Counted from the first letter of the stretch, positions 27,911 through 38,038 are shown. The stretch is 59,571 bases of DNA from Burkholderiaceae bacterium (GCA_017461315.1 JAFTYR010000052.1:1-59571), one strand, 5' to 3'. Program-made: numbers and translations. Notes: generated by a model from the letters alone, not told the origin.

Positions 27911-30082
27911 TTAGTTAGCAGGAGCTTCCGTTGCAACACCTTCAGTCTTTTCAGCTGGTTTTTCTTCCTTCTGAGGCTTTTCAATCAAAGCCTTCATGGA
28001 AAGACGCAAACGCCCCTTTTCGTCAGCTTCAAGAACTTTAACGCGAACGACTTGACCTTCAGCCAACTTATCGGAAACCTTAGCAACACGCTCATGGGCA
28101 ATCTGGCTAATGTGCAATAAGCCGTCTTTACCTGGTAGAACTTGAACAATGGCACCAAAGTCTAAGATCTTCAAGACAGTACCGTCGTAGACCTGTCCAA
28201 CTTCAACTTCAGCGGTAATTTCTTCGATACGACGACGAGCCTCGTTCGCTGCGACTTCATCCGCAGAAGCCACAGTCACCAAACCATCATCTTCAATATT
28301 GATTGTTGTACCAGTTTCTTCAGTCAAAGCACGGATCGTAGCACCACCCTTACCGATGACATCACGAATCTTTTCAGGATTGATCTTAAACGTAATCATA
28401 CGAGGAGCAAACTTAGACAATTCACGGTTAGGTTCACCCACCGCTTCATGCATCTTGCCTAAAATATGCATACGACCTTCTTTAGCCTGTGCTAAAGCAA
28501 CCTGCATGATTTCCTTGTTGATACCTTCAATCTTGATATCCATCTGCAATGCTGTGATACCGTGATCGGTACCAGCAACCTTAAAGTCCATATCGCCAAG
28601 GTGGTCTTCATCGCCAAGGATGTCTGTTAAAACAGCAAACTTATTACCGTCCTTAATCAAGCCCATTGCAACACCAGCAACGAAATCCGTAACTGGAACA
28701 CCTGCATCGATCAAGGAAAGACAACCACCACAGACGCTAGCCATCGAGGAAGAACCATTAGATTCACAGATTTCACTAACGACACGCATTGCATACTGGA
28801 ATTCGTCTTCTTTTGGAATAACTGCTAACAAAGCACGTTTTGCCAAACGACCATGACCAATTTCACGGCGCTTTGGAGAACCAATACGACCGGTTTCGCC
28901 TGTTGCAAATGGGGGCATGTTATAGTGCATCATGAAGCGTTCGCGATATTCGCCGTTCAGAGAATCAACGATTTGTTCATCCTGCTTGGTACCCAAGGTA
29001 GTAACAACTAAAGCCTGGGTTTCACCACGAGTAAACAAGGCAGAACCGTGTGCACGAGGCAATACGCTCATACGAATTTCGATTGGACGAACCGTTCTAG
29101 TATCACGACCGTCAATACGGAGTTCACCTGAAAGGATGCGACCTCTAACGTGCTGAGCTTCCATTTCGAAGAGAGTATTAGCCACCTCATTGGGTTCTGG
29201 TTCAGCTAATTCTTCAGCTAAAACAGCACCTTCAATCTGAGTCTGAACATCTTCATAAATGCCACGCAATAATTCATTTCTTTCTTGCTTGCTGATATGG
29301 CTATAAGCTTCGTGAATTCGTTCACCAACGATTTCAGTAATCTTGCTACGCAACGTTTCGTTACGTGGAGCGGGTTGCCAATCCCACAATGGCTTACCAC
29401 CTTCTTCGACCAAGGCATCGATCGCTTCGATGATAGCTTGCATCTTTTCATGGCCAAACATAACAGCGCCTAACATAACTTCCTCAGACAACTGTTGAGC
29501 TTCAGATTCAACCATCAAAACCGCACGTTCAGTACCCGCAACAACTAAATCCAACTTAGAGTCTTTCATCTGAGAAAGATTTGGACAAAGAACGTATTCG
29601 TCGTTGATGTAAGCAACACGAGCGGCGCCGATCGGGCCATTGAAAGGAACACCAGAAACCGCCAACGCCGCTGACGCTGCGATCATTGACGGAATATCAG
29701 GATCCACTTCTGGATTAACAGAGAGTACGTGAACAATAATCTGTACTTCGTTAAAGAAACCTTCTGGGAACAAAGGGCGAATCGGACGGTCGATCAAACG
29801 GCTTGTTAAAGTTTCTTTTTCAGAAGGACGACCTTCACGCTTGAAGTAACCACCAGGGATTCGACCCGCAGCGTATGTCTTCTCTACATAGTCAACTGTG
29901 AGAGGGAAAAAGTCCTGTCCGGGCTTAATTTCCTTTTTAGCTACAACGGTAGCTAAAACAACAGTATCATCCATGTTACAGAGAACAGCACCGGTAGCCT
30001 GACGAGCGATTTCTCCCGTTTCAAGCGTTACGGTATGATCACCGTATTGAAAAGTCTTTGTGACTTTATTAAACATTGTCAT
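27911..30082 (-). CDS. pnp: polyribonucleotide nucleotidyltransferase (PNPase)
   Basis: Phosphorolytic 3'-5' exoribonuclease of the RNA degradosome, about 723 residues. Two RNase PH domains, the first opening [21 protein letters not shown] and the second [16 protein letters not shown]; then a KH domain ([20 protein letters not shown] near residue 560) and an S1 domain ([29 protein letters not shown]). ATG 30082 is favoured by AAGGAAA nine bases upstream; the frame to 30121 adds a lysine-rich leader with no support. It follows rpsO, as in most proteobacteria. Confidence 0.96.
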   Translation of the reverse strand: MTMFNKVTKTFQYGDHTVTLETGEIARQATGAVLCNMDDTVVLATVVAKKEIKPGQDFFPLTVDYVEKTYAAGRIPGGYFKREGRPSEKETLTSRLIDRPIRPLFPEGFFNEVQIIVHVLSVNPEVDPDIPSMIAASAALAVSGVPFNGPIGAARVAYINDEYVLCPNLSQMKDSKLDLVVAGTERAVLMVESEAQQLSEEVMLGAVMFGHEKMQAIIEAIDALVEEGGKPLWDWQPAPRNETLRSKITEIVGERIHEAYSHISKQERNELLRGIYEDVQTQIEGAVLAEELAEPEPNEVANTLFEMEAQHVRGRILSGELRIDGRDTRTVRPIEIRMSVLPRAHGSALFTRGETQALVVTTLGTKQDEQIVDSLNGEYRERFMMHYNMPPFATGETGRIGSPKRREIGHGRLAKRALLAVIPKEDEFQYAMRVVSEICESNGSSSMASVCGGCLSLIDAGVPVTDFVAGVAMGLIKDGNKFAVLTDILGDEDHLGDMDFKVAGTDHGITALQMDIKIEGINKEIMQVALAQAKEGRMHILGKMHEAVGEPNRELSKFAPRMITFKINPEKIRDVIGKGGATIRALTEETGTTINIEDDGLVTVASADEVAANEARRRIEEITAEVEVGQVYDGTVLKILDFGAIVQVLPGKDGLLHISQIAHERVAKVSDKLAEGQVVRVKVLEADEKGRLRLSMKALIEKPQKEEKPAEKTEGVATEAPAN

Positions 30083-30205
30083 GTCTTTGTTTCCTTTTTT
30101 CTCTCTTTTTTTTGGCGGCACACTGCTGTTTCTAGACTCGTAAACTCACAAGCCCACAAACTGCAATGCGCCAATTCTCAAAAACACTTATCTTACAAAC
30201 AAATA

Positions 30206-30239
30206 CAGCGACCACGGGGCACTTACTCCGAGGTCGCTG
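30206..30239 (-). promoter_or_regulatory. rpsO-pnp intercistronic hairpin
   Basis: An 8-bp stem (30206-30213 with 30232-30239), extendable inward by more G-C pairs, between rpsO and pnp. There is no T run. In E. coli the same place holds an RNase III-processed hairpin used in pnp autoregulation; the same role is inferred here. Confidence 0.6.
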
Positions 30240-30265
30240 ACGAAAATCACTTTACAAGCAACAAA

Positions 30266-30535
30266 TTACTTACGCAAGTTCAATGCGTCAATCAATTCCT
30301 TGTATGCATTGACGTCGCGAGACTTGAGGTAGTCAAGAAGCTTACGACGACGAGAAACCATCTTCAAAAGACCACGACGGCTGTGATGATCCTTAGGATT
30401 AACTTTGAAGTGTCCGGTCAATTCATTGATACGAGCAGTTAACAAAGCAACCTGAACCTGGGGAGAACCAGTATCACCTTCAGTACGGGCAAACTTAGCA
30501 ATGATTTCAGCTTTCTGAGCAACGGTTTGTGCCAT
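30266..30535 (-). CDS. rpsO: 30S ribosomal protein S15
   Basis: 89 residues, exactly the family length. [22 protein letters not shown] and the C-terminal [23 protein letters not shown] are the conserved rRNA-binding segments (h22 three-way junction). GAAGGAAA lies just upstream. It is followed by the pnp leader hairpin. Confidence 0.97.
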   Translation of the reverse strand: MAQTVAQKAEIIAKFARTEGDTGSPQVQVALLTARINELTGHFKVNPKDHHSRRGLLKMVSRRRKLLDYLKSRDVNAYKELIDALNLRK

Positions 30536-30711
30536 TTTTAATTTCCTTCGCCTTTTAGGCTTGTTACGTGCGGACTCAGCAGGAATTGCCGAGCCGTGAT
30601 TTAAAACAGGTGTGGATTATAACGGAAAAGAAACGCTTCTGTTGTCTTTAAAACAAATGAATTTATCTTTATTTCAAAAGAATGGTCGACAGTATTGAAA
30701 CTATTTCGACC

Positions 30712-30892
30712 TTATTTAGTTAACCGAAAGCCAATGTATACAGCAATCAACCCTAAAAGCAAACTTGATGCGACCTAAAGTACAAAAGAAACAAAATCTT
30801 GAGCTTTAAGTATCATGAGTAAACGTACTAAACGTTGTAAAACCACCGCAGAAGCCGGTAACCAATAACAACTTCAGTTCATTTGACATCAT
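30712..30892 (-). pseudogene. crcB: crcB fluoride channel, decayed C-terminal half
   Basis: On the minus strand the reading LLLVTGFCGGFTTFSTFTHDT matches the CrcB/Fluc signature (the GGFTTFSTF pore motif). It then runs into TAA. In another frame the rest continues as LKAQDFVSFVL, a TAG, and SSLLLGLIAVYIGFRLTK with TAA at 30714-30712, matching the last CrcB helix. So there is one frameshift, one in-frame stop, and the N-terminal half is missing. The host may rely on another fluoride exporter or none. Confidence 0.72.
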
Positions 30893-30942
30893 ATTTTTGA
30901 ACTAAACTTTCCTAATAGAATTTTCACAATAGATAAAAAAAT

Positions 30943-30962
30943 GGCTGACACAGCGGTCAGCC
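30943..30962 (-). terminator. orphan Rho-independent terminator
   Basis: A 7-bp GC-rich stem (30943-30949 with 30956-30962), 6-nt loop, and a run of seven T on the minus strand. No intact gene ends here. It could close a decayed gene or a small RNA from 30963-31266. That stretch is very AT-rich and holds only a 17-codon minus-strand frame and the LysR promoter region. Confidence 0.65.
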
Positions 30963-31266
30963 TAAAACCCATTTCAATCCAGCTCATGAATTAATGTGTT
31001 GATGTAACACACGATCAGCTGAACTAATGGGACGCATTTTAATCATTTTTTAATTCCAATAATTGCAAACAAAACAATCAACAAACACATTTTTGCAATT
31101 AAAAATAATGTTTTTACTTAAATAATCATTATATTTAAGTTATAAATTAATTCGATTAAATGAATTAATTATGAAAATACAATAAGTTATATTGATTTAT
31201 AGACAGATTCAAATCAAATTTATAGTTTGTATATAAATTGATAAGAATGCAACGATCGTTCTAAAA

Positions 31267-32247
31267 ATGGAAATCAAATCAAAATCTGTAAAAGTTTTTT
31301 GTGCTGTGGTTGAAAGTGGTTCACTTTTATCGGCCTCAAACAAACTGTCGCTCTCTGCCTCCGCCGCGAGTCGTGTCATCAGCCAACTCGAAGATCGATT
31401 AGGCTTTGATCTTTTTGATCGATCCAATAAAACCCTCACGCTTACCGAAGAAGGGAAAGAATTCTATCGTATGGCTATGGAATCTTTACGCGTTTGGAAG
31501 ATGTTAGAAGACTTTCCAAATCACAAAAAAACACATAAACGCTCTTTAAGAATTGCAGTATTGGCAAGACATTGCTCGGATGTAATTCTTCCTGCTGTCG
31601 TTAAGACTCTAAAAAAGAACCAAGATCGAATCAGTGTTACTTTAGATATTCACCAAAGCCGTGACATCTACTACTCCAAATACTCTCACCCATTTGATGT
31701 CGGTTTTGGGACCTTATTGTCTGACCACGACGATCTTCAAAAAGTTGCTTTAGCGCATCTTCCATTTCGATTAGTTGTTTCACGCCTAAACCCTCTTTTT
31801 GATAAACCAGTAGTGAGTGCATCTGATTACGCTCATGAAAGCTTTATTGTTCTGTCGAATGACACGAAAGAACGCCATCATTGTGATCGTCTTTTACCGA
31901 GACAACTATCCCCGGATCAAATCGTCGCTGAAGTTTCATCAACTCAAGTTGCCTTACGTATGGTAGCCCGAAATGCAGGGGTTCATCTAACGGATCTTTT
32001 AGCAACCATTAGTGTCAGCAAAGACTGTACGGCGATTCCTTTAGACGATCCGATGACCATTCCTTTTTATGTATTTTGGCCCAAAAATGGATCCTTAACG
32101 AAGGAAATTATTGAATGTATTGCAGAAATTTCATGCTCAATTCAAAATGCGGGTATTCCTTTAACTCAGGAAGGATTGAATTTTATTCAAAGTCATGAAA
32201 GCACAAATGACCGACCATTGAGTCGGTCACTTACGATTTCAAATTAA
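31267..32247 (+). CDS. LysR family transcriptional regulator
   Basis: 326 residues. The N-terminal winged helix reads VKVFCAVVESGSLLSASNKLSLSASAASRVISQLEDRLGF (helix-turn-helix near residues 18-45), followed by LFDRSNKTLTLTEEGKEF and a linker helix. A LysR substrate domain follows (SLRIAVLARHCSDVILP). It faces leuA convergently and has no divergent partner gene, so its target is unknown. Confidence 0.88.
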   Translation: MEIKSKSVKVFCAVVESGSLLSASNKLSLSASAASRVISQLEDRLGFDLFDRSNKTLTLTEEGKEFYRMAMESLRVWKMLEDFPNHKKTHKRSLRIAVLARHCSDVILPAVVKTLKKNQDRISVTLDIHQSRDIYYSKYSHPFDVGFGTLLSDHDDLQKVALAHLPFRLVVSRLNPLFDKPVVSASDYAHESFIVLSNDTKERHHCDRLLPRQLSPDQIVAEVSSTQVALRMVARNAGVHLTDLLATISVSKDCTAIPLDDPMTIPFYVFWPKNGSLTKEIIECIAEISCSIQNAGIPLTQEGLNFIQSHESTNDRPLSRSLTISN

Positions 32248-32251
32248 GTCA

Positions 32252-32276
32252 TTCAGACGGTGTGTCACCGTCTGAA
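32252..32276. terminator. bidirectional terminator between lysR and leuA
   Basis: An 11-bp perfect stem with a 3-nt loop, five bases after the LysR stop and 13 bases from the leuA stop, between convergent genes. Only short T tracts flank it. Confidence 0.7.
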
Positions 32277-32288
32277 TTCAATCTCAAA

Positions 32289-33845
32289 TTAAACCAATAC
32301 CGTATCGCTTAACTGTGGGTTGGTACGATCTTTAACTAAATGAAGTTTATTTAAAGCATCGAGATAGGCTTTAGCGCTCGCAGCTAAAATATCCGGATCC
32401 GCTCCATTACCATTAACAATTCGTCCACCGACTGACAAACGGACCGTTACTTCACCCTGAGCTTCTGTACCATGTGTTAAGGCATTTACCGAGAACAGTA
32501 ACAGGTCTGCATTACTCTTAGCACAAGCTTCGATTGCATTAAATGTGGCATCAACTGGACCATTTCCATCCGCTTCACCGTGACGTTCCACGCCATTTTC
32601 CAAGTAAACTACCTTAGCGTGAGGTTTTTGACCAGTAGCGGAATGCTGATCTAAAGACACAAATACCAAGTCCTGTCTTTCGATATAACGTTCATCAAAC
32701 AAAGCCTGAATATCTTCATCAAAAATTTCAACTTTGCGGTCAGCCAAATTCTTGAATCGAACAAATGCCTCGTTAATTTCTTCTTCATTCTTAACAGGAA
32801 TACGTAATTCTTTGACACGTTGACGGAACGCTGTACGGCCAGACAATTTACCGAGAATGATTCGGTTTGCCTTCCAGCCCACATCTTCAGCTGTCATAAT
32901 TTCATAGGTTTCACGAGCTTTAAGAACACCATCTTGATGGATACCAGAGGCATGAGCAAAAGCATTAGCGCCTACGATCGCCTTATTCGGTTGTACAGGG
33001 AAACCAGTAATTGATGACACTAACTTTGAAGTAGGAACAATCTGACGAGTATCAACATCACAGGCAATATTAAAGAAATCCCGACGAGTCTTAACTGCCA
33101 TTACAATTTCTTCTAAAGAGCAGTTACCAGCACGTTCACCTAACCCGTTGATCGTACATTCAACCTGACGAGCACCCCCCACTTGAACCCCAGCTAAAGA
33201 GTTTGCAACCGCCATACCTAAGTCGTTATGGCAGTGGACGGACCAAATCGCCTTGTCTGAATTTGGAATCTTTTCACGTAAATCACGAATAAATTCGCCA
33301 TAAAGAGCCGGAATACCGTATCCGACGGTATCTGGAATATTAATAGTAGTGGCACCTTCACGAATTACAGCTTCACAGATTCGATACAAGAATTCAGGTT
33401 CTGAGCGATAGCCATCTTCACAAGAAAATTCGATATCGTCCGTATATTGACGTGCTAAGCGCACGGCTTCAATAGCTCGTTCTAAAACCTGATCCTTTGT
33501 CATATGAAGTTTCTTTTCCATATGAACTGGAGAAGTCGCAATAAAGGTGTGAATACGACGTCTCGGTGCCGCGCTGATCGCCATCCCCGCTTTTTCAATA
33601 TCGTTCTTGTTACAACGAGCTAAAGAACAAACCGTTGAATTACGAATGACACGGGCAATCTGCTCAATCGCCACAAAGTCCCCAGGTGAGCTCGCCGCAA
33701 ACCCCGCCTCCATCACATCAACCCCAAGGCGTTCAAGTTGCAATGCAATACGCAACTTGTCATCGGCTGTCATGGTTGCGCCTGGACTTTGTTCACCGTC
33801 ACGTAACGTTGTATCAAAAATAATAATCTTGTCGCGTTTCGCCAT
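32289..33845 (-). CDS. leuA: 2-isopropylmalate synthase
   Basis: First step of leucine synthesis: 2-ketoisovalerate plus acetyl-CoA. 518 residues. [13 protein letters not shown] at the N terminus binds the metal and acetyl-Co[17 protein letters not shown] supplies the His metal ligands; [14 protein letters not shown] and HASGIHQDG follow; the C-terminal regulatory domain (residues about 390-518, [24 protein letters not shown]) mediates leucine feedback. Its position after pssA is classic for Burkholderiales. The upstream leader is described separately. Confidence 0.96.
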   Translation of the reverse strand: MAKRDKIIIFDTTLRDGEQSPGATMTADDKLRIALQLERLGVDVMEAGFAASSPGDFVAIEQIARVIRNSTVCSLARCNKNDIEKAGMAISAAPRRRIHTFIATSPVHMEKKLHMTKDQVLERAIEAVRLARQYTDDIEFSCEDGYRSEPEFLYRICEAVIREGATTINIPDTVGYGIPALYGEFIRDLREKIPNSDKAIWSVHCHNDLGMAVANSLAGVQVGGARQVECTINGLGERAGNCSLEEIVMAVKTRRDFFNIACDVDTRQIVPTSKLVSSITGFPVQPNKAIVGANAFAHASGIHQDGVLKARETYEIMTAEDVGWKANRIILGKLSGRTAFRQRVKELRIPVKNEEEINEAFVRFKNLADRKVEIFDEDIQALFDERYIERQDLVFVSLDQHSATGQKPHAKVVYLENGVERHGEADGNGPVDATFNAIEACAKSNADLLLFSVNALTHGTEAQGEVTVRLSVGGRIVNGNGADPDILAASAKAYLDALNKLHLVKDRTNPQLSDTVLV

Positions 33846-33972
33846 GGAATTGCTCCTAAAAATATATTTTTATAAATATATATAAAAATTACCGCTGTTC
33901 TACTAACTGCTAACTTTTATTTGTATTCGATATTGTGCCGAAATTTTCGGCAAGAAGAAGTCCTTTGCGCTT

Positions 33973-34041
33973 TTAGCGCAAAAGTGTGATCGCAAGCAAC
34001 GTTGCTAAAAAAGAAATGAGTGTCGAAATAGATTTATTCAT
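33973..34041 (-). promoter_or_regulatory. possible leucine-rich leader peptide upstream of leuA
   Basis: A 22-codon minus-strand frame (ATG 34041, TAA 33975-33973) encodes a peptide ending ISFLATLLAITLLR, with six leucine codons in the last 15 positions. A hairpin (33965-33970 with 33976-33981) covers the stop, and another (33933-33939 with 33943-33949) lies before leuA. This looks like attenuation by leucyl-tRNA supply. Against it: no clear ribosome site, and no T run after the second hairpin. The 295 bases 33846-34140 contain nothing else apart from the pssA terminator. Confidence 0.4.
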
Positions 34042-34100
34042 ATCCAACAATATAAGGGATTTTTGAACACAAAACTGTCTTTTTAAGAAATATTTTTACA

Positions 34101-34127
34101 AAAAAAGGGAGCAATGCTCCCTTTTTT
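34101..34127. terminator. terminator of psd-pssA
   Basis: A 12-bp stem whose arms end in A and T runs (34101-34112 with 34116-34127) and a 3-nt loop, just after the pssA stop. It works on either strand and also separates pssA from leuA. Confidence 0.9.
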
Positions 34128-34140
34128 AAACTAGATCACC

Positions 34141-35004
34141 TTAATGACTTGGCGGTTCATCAACTTGAATCTGATTGTCTTGAGGACGAACCGGATTAGG
34201 CTGTCCCGTATACCAAAGATAGAACTGATAAACAAACCCAGAAAGTGCATAAAGGCAGAACAGGATAAATACAAACAATGCCGGATCGTTTGCAATGAAG
34301 AATAAGAACACAACCGCAGCGATCAGCACCCAGAACGGCACACTACGGGCTCCATGGAAACTCTTTCCAGAGTAAAACGGAGCATTACAAACCATAGTCA
34401 GACCCGCATAAACGGTGATGATCAATGCAAGCCAAGGAAGCCATTCACTATTAACAGGCATTCTCTGATCTTCAGCTAACCAAACGAAGCCACAGACCAG
34501 CGCCGCGGCCGCTGGACTTGGTAACCCCTGGAAAAAGCTCTTATCCACTACACCAATATTGGTATTAAAACGAGCCAGACGAAGAGCTGCTCCTGCGCAG
34601 AACACAAAAGCACCAGCCCAACCGAGACGTCCCAAATCATGCAAAGCCCACTGATAAGCGATCAATGCGGGAGCCGCTCCAAACGCCACCATATCTGCCA
34701 GTGAATCAAACTGTTCACCAAAAGAACTTTGCGTATGAGTCAATCGAGCCACACGACCATCACAACCATCTAAAAGCATCGAAACAAAGATCGCCAACGC
34801 TGCGGTTTCGAAATTGCCATTCATGGCAACGACCACACCATAAAAGGCTGAAAACAGACTACTTAGTGTAAAAAGATTCGGTAATAAATAAATTCCCTTC
34901 TTTCTAACATTCGAAATCCGTTCTCGGACAATCGCTTGTGGTGTAACACGAGGATGAGGCGTAAATCGTCTACGCGGACGGGATTTATTGAGATTGTCTC
35001 GCAT
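34141..35004 (-). CDS. pssA: CDP-diacylglycerol-serine O-phosphatidyltransferase
   Basis: Makes phosphatidylserine in the inner membrane. 287 residues with several transmembrane helices. The CDP-alcohol phosphotransferase motif D-G-x2-A-R-x8-G-x3-D-x3-D is read as DGCDGRVARLTHTQSSFGEQFDSLAD near residues 80-104 (quoted in part: DGRVARLT, FDSLAD). The N terminus is basic and the C terminus acidic and hydrophilic. It follows psd at a 15-base gap. Confidence 0.94.
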   Translation of the reverse strand: MRDNLNKSRPRRRFTPHPRVTPQAIVRERISNVRKKGIYLLPNLFTLSSLFSAFYGVVVAMNGNFETAALAIFVSMLLDGCDGRVARLTHTQSSFGEQFDSLADMVAFGAAPALIAYQWALHDLGRLGWAGAFVFCAGAALRLARFNTNIGVVDKSFFQGLPSPAAAALVCGFVWLAEDQRMPVNSEWLPWLALIITVYAGLTMVCNAPFYSGKSFHGARSVPFWVLIAAVVFLFFIANDPALFVFILFCLYALSGFVYQFYLWYTGQPNPVRPQDNQIQVDEPPSH

Positions 35005-35019
35005 CGCTATGGTCCCTTT

Positions 35020-35748
35020 TTATTTTGCTTCAGTCATTTCAGCTTTTTCAGATTCAACTTCTATGACAGGAGCTTCTTCAATCGGCTTAACCTTGTCTTC
35101 ACGATTCAAAAGAGCTAATACTGTATCGGTAGCACGAACTTTTTGACCGACAAATACCAAAACTTCAGCATCCAATGGTACATAGACGTCAACACGAGAA
35201 CCAAAGCGAATAAAACCAAAACGTTCACCACGAGCGACTTCATCACCAATATGCAAGTGACAAACGATACGACGAGCAACTAAACCTGCAATCTGCACCC
35301 ATGTAATGCTTGTACCATCTTCAGACTTAACGATAATAGCATTACGCTCGTTTTGTTCACTTGCCTTATCCAAGTCCGCATTGAAAAAGCGACCTGGAAT
35401 ATAGTGAATTTCATCTACCGTACCGCCAACAGGACAGTAGTTTGAGTGAACATTGAAAACATTCATGAAGGTAGAAATTAAGATTTCTTCCTTACCGGTA
35501 TATGGATTAGTTGTCTTTTCTACCTTACAAATACGACCATCAGCACCGGCCAATACGGCATGAGGAGTCTGAGAAACTGCTCGTTTTGGATCACGGAAAA
35601 ACTGAATTACAAAGATAAAGGCCAACCAGAAAACAAACGAAACAAAACCACCAATTAGCCACCATACCAAAAGACAGAGTACCAACGAAATACCGATAAT
35701 GGGCCAGCCTTCCTTGGCTAAAATAGGTTGAGAGTTATTGAACTTCAA
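35020..35748 (-). CDS. psd: phosphatidylserine decarboxylase (short, archaetidylserine-type)
   Basis: Makes phosphatidylethanolamine, using a pyruvoyl group formed by self-cleavage. 242 residues. The cleavage site is Gly183-Ser184 in RFGSRVD, the short-type equivalent of LGST. FFRDPKRA and FMNVFNVHSNYCP are further family motifs, and two N-terminal membrane helices anchor it. A Glu-rich tail of about 30 residues extends past the domain. First gene of psd-pssA; ilvC, often upstream in relatives, is not here. Confidence 0.93.
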   Translation of the reverse strand: MKFNNSQPILAKEGWPIIGISLVLCLLVWWLIGGFVSFVFWLAFIFVIQFFRDPKRAVSQTPHAVLAGADGRICKVEKTTNPYTGKEEILISTFMNVFNVHSNYCPVGGTVDEIHYIPGRFFNADLDKASEQNERNAIIVKSEDGTSITWVQIAGLVARRIVCHLHIGDEVARGERFGFIRFGSRVDVYVPLDAEVLVFVGQKVRATDTVLALLNREDKVKPIEEAPVIEVESEKAEMTEAK

Positions 35749-35932
35749 AACATTCTCCTAATAAAAAGCCGATATATAACGGCTACAATCGAATGCAGTT
35801 TACATTCCTGATTGCGCAATTTTAACGAATCTAGAGAATCCTAGCTTAGGTATTGATGGATTTCTTCGGATTATTTTGTCCAGCAGTATGTAAATACTAG
35901 GTCTAAGATCCCCCAAACTAACTAGATTGTAT

Positions 35933-36562
35933 ATGGAATATTGGAATATTGAAGCCCCCGAAGCACTGAATCGTTATTTCATTTTTATCCTCCCAGTACT
36001 TCTAGTCTTCTTTTTCTGGATTTATCGACGGCTAACCATAATCCGCATCCCTTCAACCGTTTCAGGAAAAGTCATTTCGATTGCTGATGGTGACTCTATC
36101 GTTGTAAAACTTCGCTTCCGTAAAATTAGAGTCCGAATTGCAGGAATCGATGCTCCAGAACACAATCAACCCTATGGTCATGAAGCGCAACTCTTTTTGA
36201 AAAATCATCTTTACCTTAAAAAGGTACGAATTCAAATCGTAGATCGTGACCGATATGCTCGCTTTGTCGGTGTGGTAACTCTTGATAAAAAAGATATCGC
36301 CATTGAACTTTTAAGACGGGGACTCGCTTGGTGCTACAAAGATTATTTTTTCAACCTCTTAGAGTCTTACCAAAAACGCTATGAACTTGCACAGTTCCAA
36401 GCCAGACAACGTCGTCTAGGACTATGGTTAGATAACCAACCATTAGAACCCTGGATTCTTCGCCAACAAGAACGCATAAAAAGACAAAGAAAACTATTTT
36501 GGATCAAAATATTTTTGGCTTTATTGCTACTTTCTTTATTTATTGGATATCTTTTTCTGTAG
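35933..36562 (+). CDS. membrane-anchored thermonuclease (SNase) family protein
   Basis: 209 residues. An SNase domain lies between two transmembrane helices, one at about residues 17-33 and one at the C terminus (FLALLLLSLFIGYLFL). Staphylococcal nuclease residues are present: Asp-rich SIADGDSIVV, Arg in RVRIAGIDAPE followed by YGHEAQ, and Arg in DRYARFVG. The nuclease would be Ca2+-dependent; which side of the membrane it faces is unclear. ATG 35933 is preferred to TTG 35927. Its end overlaps the convergent SIMPL gene by 23 bases. Confidence 0.8.
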   Translation: MEYWNIEAPEALNRYFIFILPVLLVFFFWIYRRLTIIRIPSTVSGKVISIADGDSIVVKLRFRKIRVRIAGIDAPEHNQPYGHEAQLFLKNHLYLKKVRIQIVDRDRYARFVGVVTLDKKDIAIELLRRGLAWCYKDYFFNLLESYQKRYELAQFQARQRRLGLWLDNQPLEPWILRQQERIKRQRKLFWIKIFLALLLLSLFIGYLFL

Positions 36563-37304
36563 TTGGATCTTCGATGGTAATAACTGCATTAACCGTCATT
36601 GATAATTGAGTCTCTCCCACGGAGAAACTCGGTGTTGCCACCGTTTTAGCACTCATTGCATAAGCTGAAAGTCTCGGCGAGTAGATATTATTGGCGAACC
36701 CACCTTCAAAATTAAGTTTTTTTATTCGAACGATATCGGAGGATAACCCCATAGCTGTTGTTGCTACACCAACTCGACGATTTAAAACCTGTAGAGAAGC
36801 TTCGATCAATTGATTATCGGCTAACTCACGAGCTTCTTCAGTTAATCCAAACTGTACGTCACCTAATGCTAGACCAGAATTTTGGGCTACTTGAACGAGA
36901 CTCGCTACACCTTGAACATCTTCTGTCGTGACCTTGAGGATTTGACGAGCCTTCCATCCAGCAATTTTAGAGGCTTGTTTTTCCGTTGCTTGAGTCCATA
37001 AGGGGGTTGCGGAATACCCAGTAGTTTCTACTTTTGCGATCGAAGAAAAGTCTTGAATTGCCTTTTGTCCTAATTCCATTTGACGATTGACTTCAGATTG
37101 GACAAAGGATAACTCCGTATTTTCGACCTCTACTAGAAAAAAAAGAGTCGCTTTATCGTTAGGAAAATTCATTTGAACCGAAGCGGGAATCTTGATTTCA
37201 GAACCGGTTTCAAGTGGCTTTAAATCAAATTCTGGCTTCTGAGCGAATGCTCCTTGTGCTAACACAGCACTTAACAAAATAGTGATTAATGCACGATGTA
37301 CCAC
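36540..37304 (-). CDS. SIMPL domain (DUF541) periplasmic protein
   Basis: About 254 residues with a signal peptide (hydrophobic stretch to AQGAFA) and a SIMPL domain, including repeated beta-strand plus helix units (ASKIAGWKARQILKVTTED; YSPRLSAYAMSAKTV). The family is widespread in bacterial envelopes, and its function is uncertain. The start is probably GTG 37304, eight bases after GGGAG; a GTG at 37313 would sit on the ribosome site. It lies 32 bases downstream of the lipoprotein gene on the same strand. Confidence 0.7.
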   Translation of the reverse strand: MVHRALITILLSAVLAQGAFAQKPEFDLKPLETGSEIKIPASVQMNFPNDKATLFFLVEVENTELSFVQSEVNRQMELGQKAIQDFSSIAKVETTGYSATPLWTQATEKQASKIAGWKARQILKVTTEDVQGVASLVQVAQNSGLALGDVQFGLTEEARELADNQLIEASLQVLNRRVGVATTAMGLSSDIVRIKKLNFEGGFANNIYSPRLSAYAMSAKTVATPSFSVGETQLSMTVNAVITIEDPTTEKDIQ

Positions 37305-37345
37305 GACCAACACTCCCTTTCAATAAAGCGATATCGATTCAAAAC

Positions 37346-38038
37346 TTATTTTTTCCGCTTATTGGGTTCAGTCTTCCAGATTTCCTCTTTTTCTTCGGGT
37401 TTAACAATACTGGTTAGAGAATGAGAAAGACTTTCTGCTTTCATTGTAGGAACGTAATCAAGACCAGGTTCAACTAATGGCCCAAATTCGGGAGCACTTA
37501 AAGTCTTCAAGATAGACCAAGCGATCGCTTTGTCAAAAGAATCCGCTAATCGAGCACAACCATCTTCCATATTCTTTAAAGAATCTGTTGGAACGTTGTA
37601 TTCCACCTCACTATCGTAAATGGAACCGTTAGAAGAAAATAGACGCATATCAATCATCCAGCGTAACTGCGTTGGTTCCGCAATCATTCGAACTCGATCA
37701 ATCAGGTTATAAATCTTGACCTTGGGATCCTTTTCGTTTAAGACACCAGCTTGAGATAACTCTGATTCAAACGCTCTTTTCCAATAGGAGGCAATGTTTT
37801 GATTATCTGATAATGAAGACCGAGCTCCAGGAATTGGAATAGCGCTACCCGCACACCAAAGATCTGGATCTTTAACAACTCGAACTTCAGCCACAGCCAC
37901 ATCGGACGTATGCAAGCGATTTACCGCTCTTACATTTTGAGCTCGGGACTCATATTCATGAGACACCAAAGGAACGGGAGCCGTACATGCTGACAAAGCA
38001 ATCATAGAGGCTAAAGCTAAAATCCAACTTTTTTTCAT
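37346..38038 (-). CDS. outer membrane or periplasmic lipoprotein, unknown function
   Basis: 230 residues. Lipobox LSAC puts the lipidated Cys at residue 18. GGAG lies before ATG 38038; the frame to 38113 has an extension without signal-peptide character. The body (TSDVAVAEVRVVKDPDLW, WKRAFESELSQAG, WMIDMRLFSSNG) resembles the extracytoplasmic LPP20/YajG-like or PqiC-like class, where a membrane lipoprotein presents a mixed alpha/beta domain, but I cannot name the family. It ends in a basic tail and probably shares a transcript with the SIMPL gene. Confidence 0.6.
   Translation of the reverse strand: MKKSWILALASMIALSACTAPVPLVSHEYESRAQNVRAVNRLHTSDVAVAEVRVVKDPDLWCAGSAIPIPGARSSLSDNQNIASYWKRAFESELSQAGVLNEKDPKVKIYNLIDRVRMIAEPTQLRWMIDMRLFSSNGSIYDSEVEYNVPTDSLKNMEDGCARLADSFDKAIAWSILKTLSAPEFGPLVEPGLDYVPTMKAESLSHSLTSIVKPEEKEEIWKTEPNKRKK

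Noticed and set aside
33933..33949. Classical Rho-independent attenuator before leuA
   Set aside because: The palindrome is present, but no T run follows on the leuA strand, so termination here is not supported.
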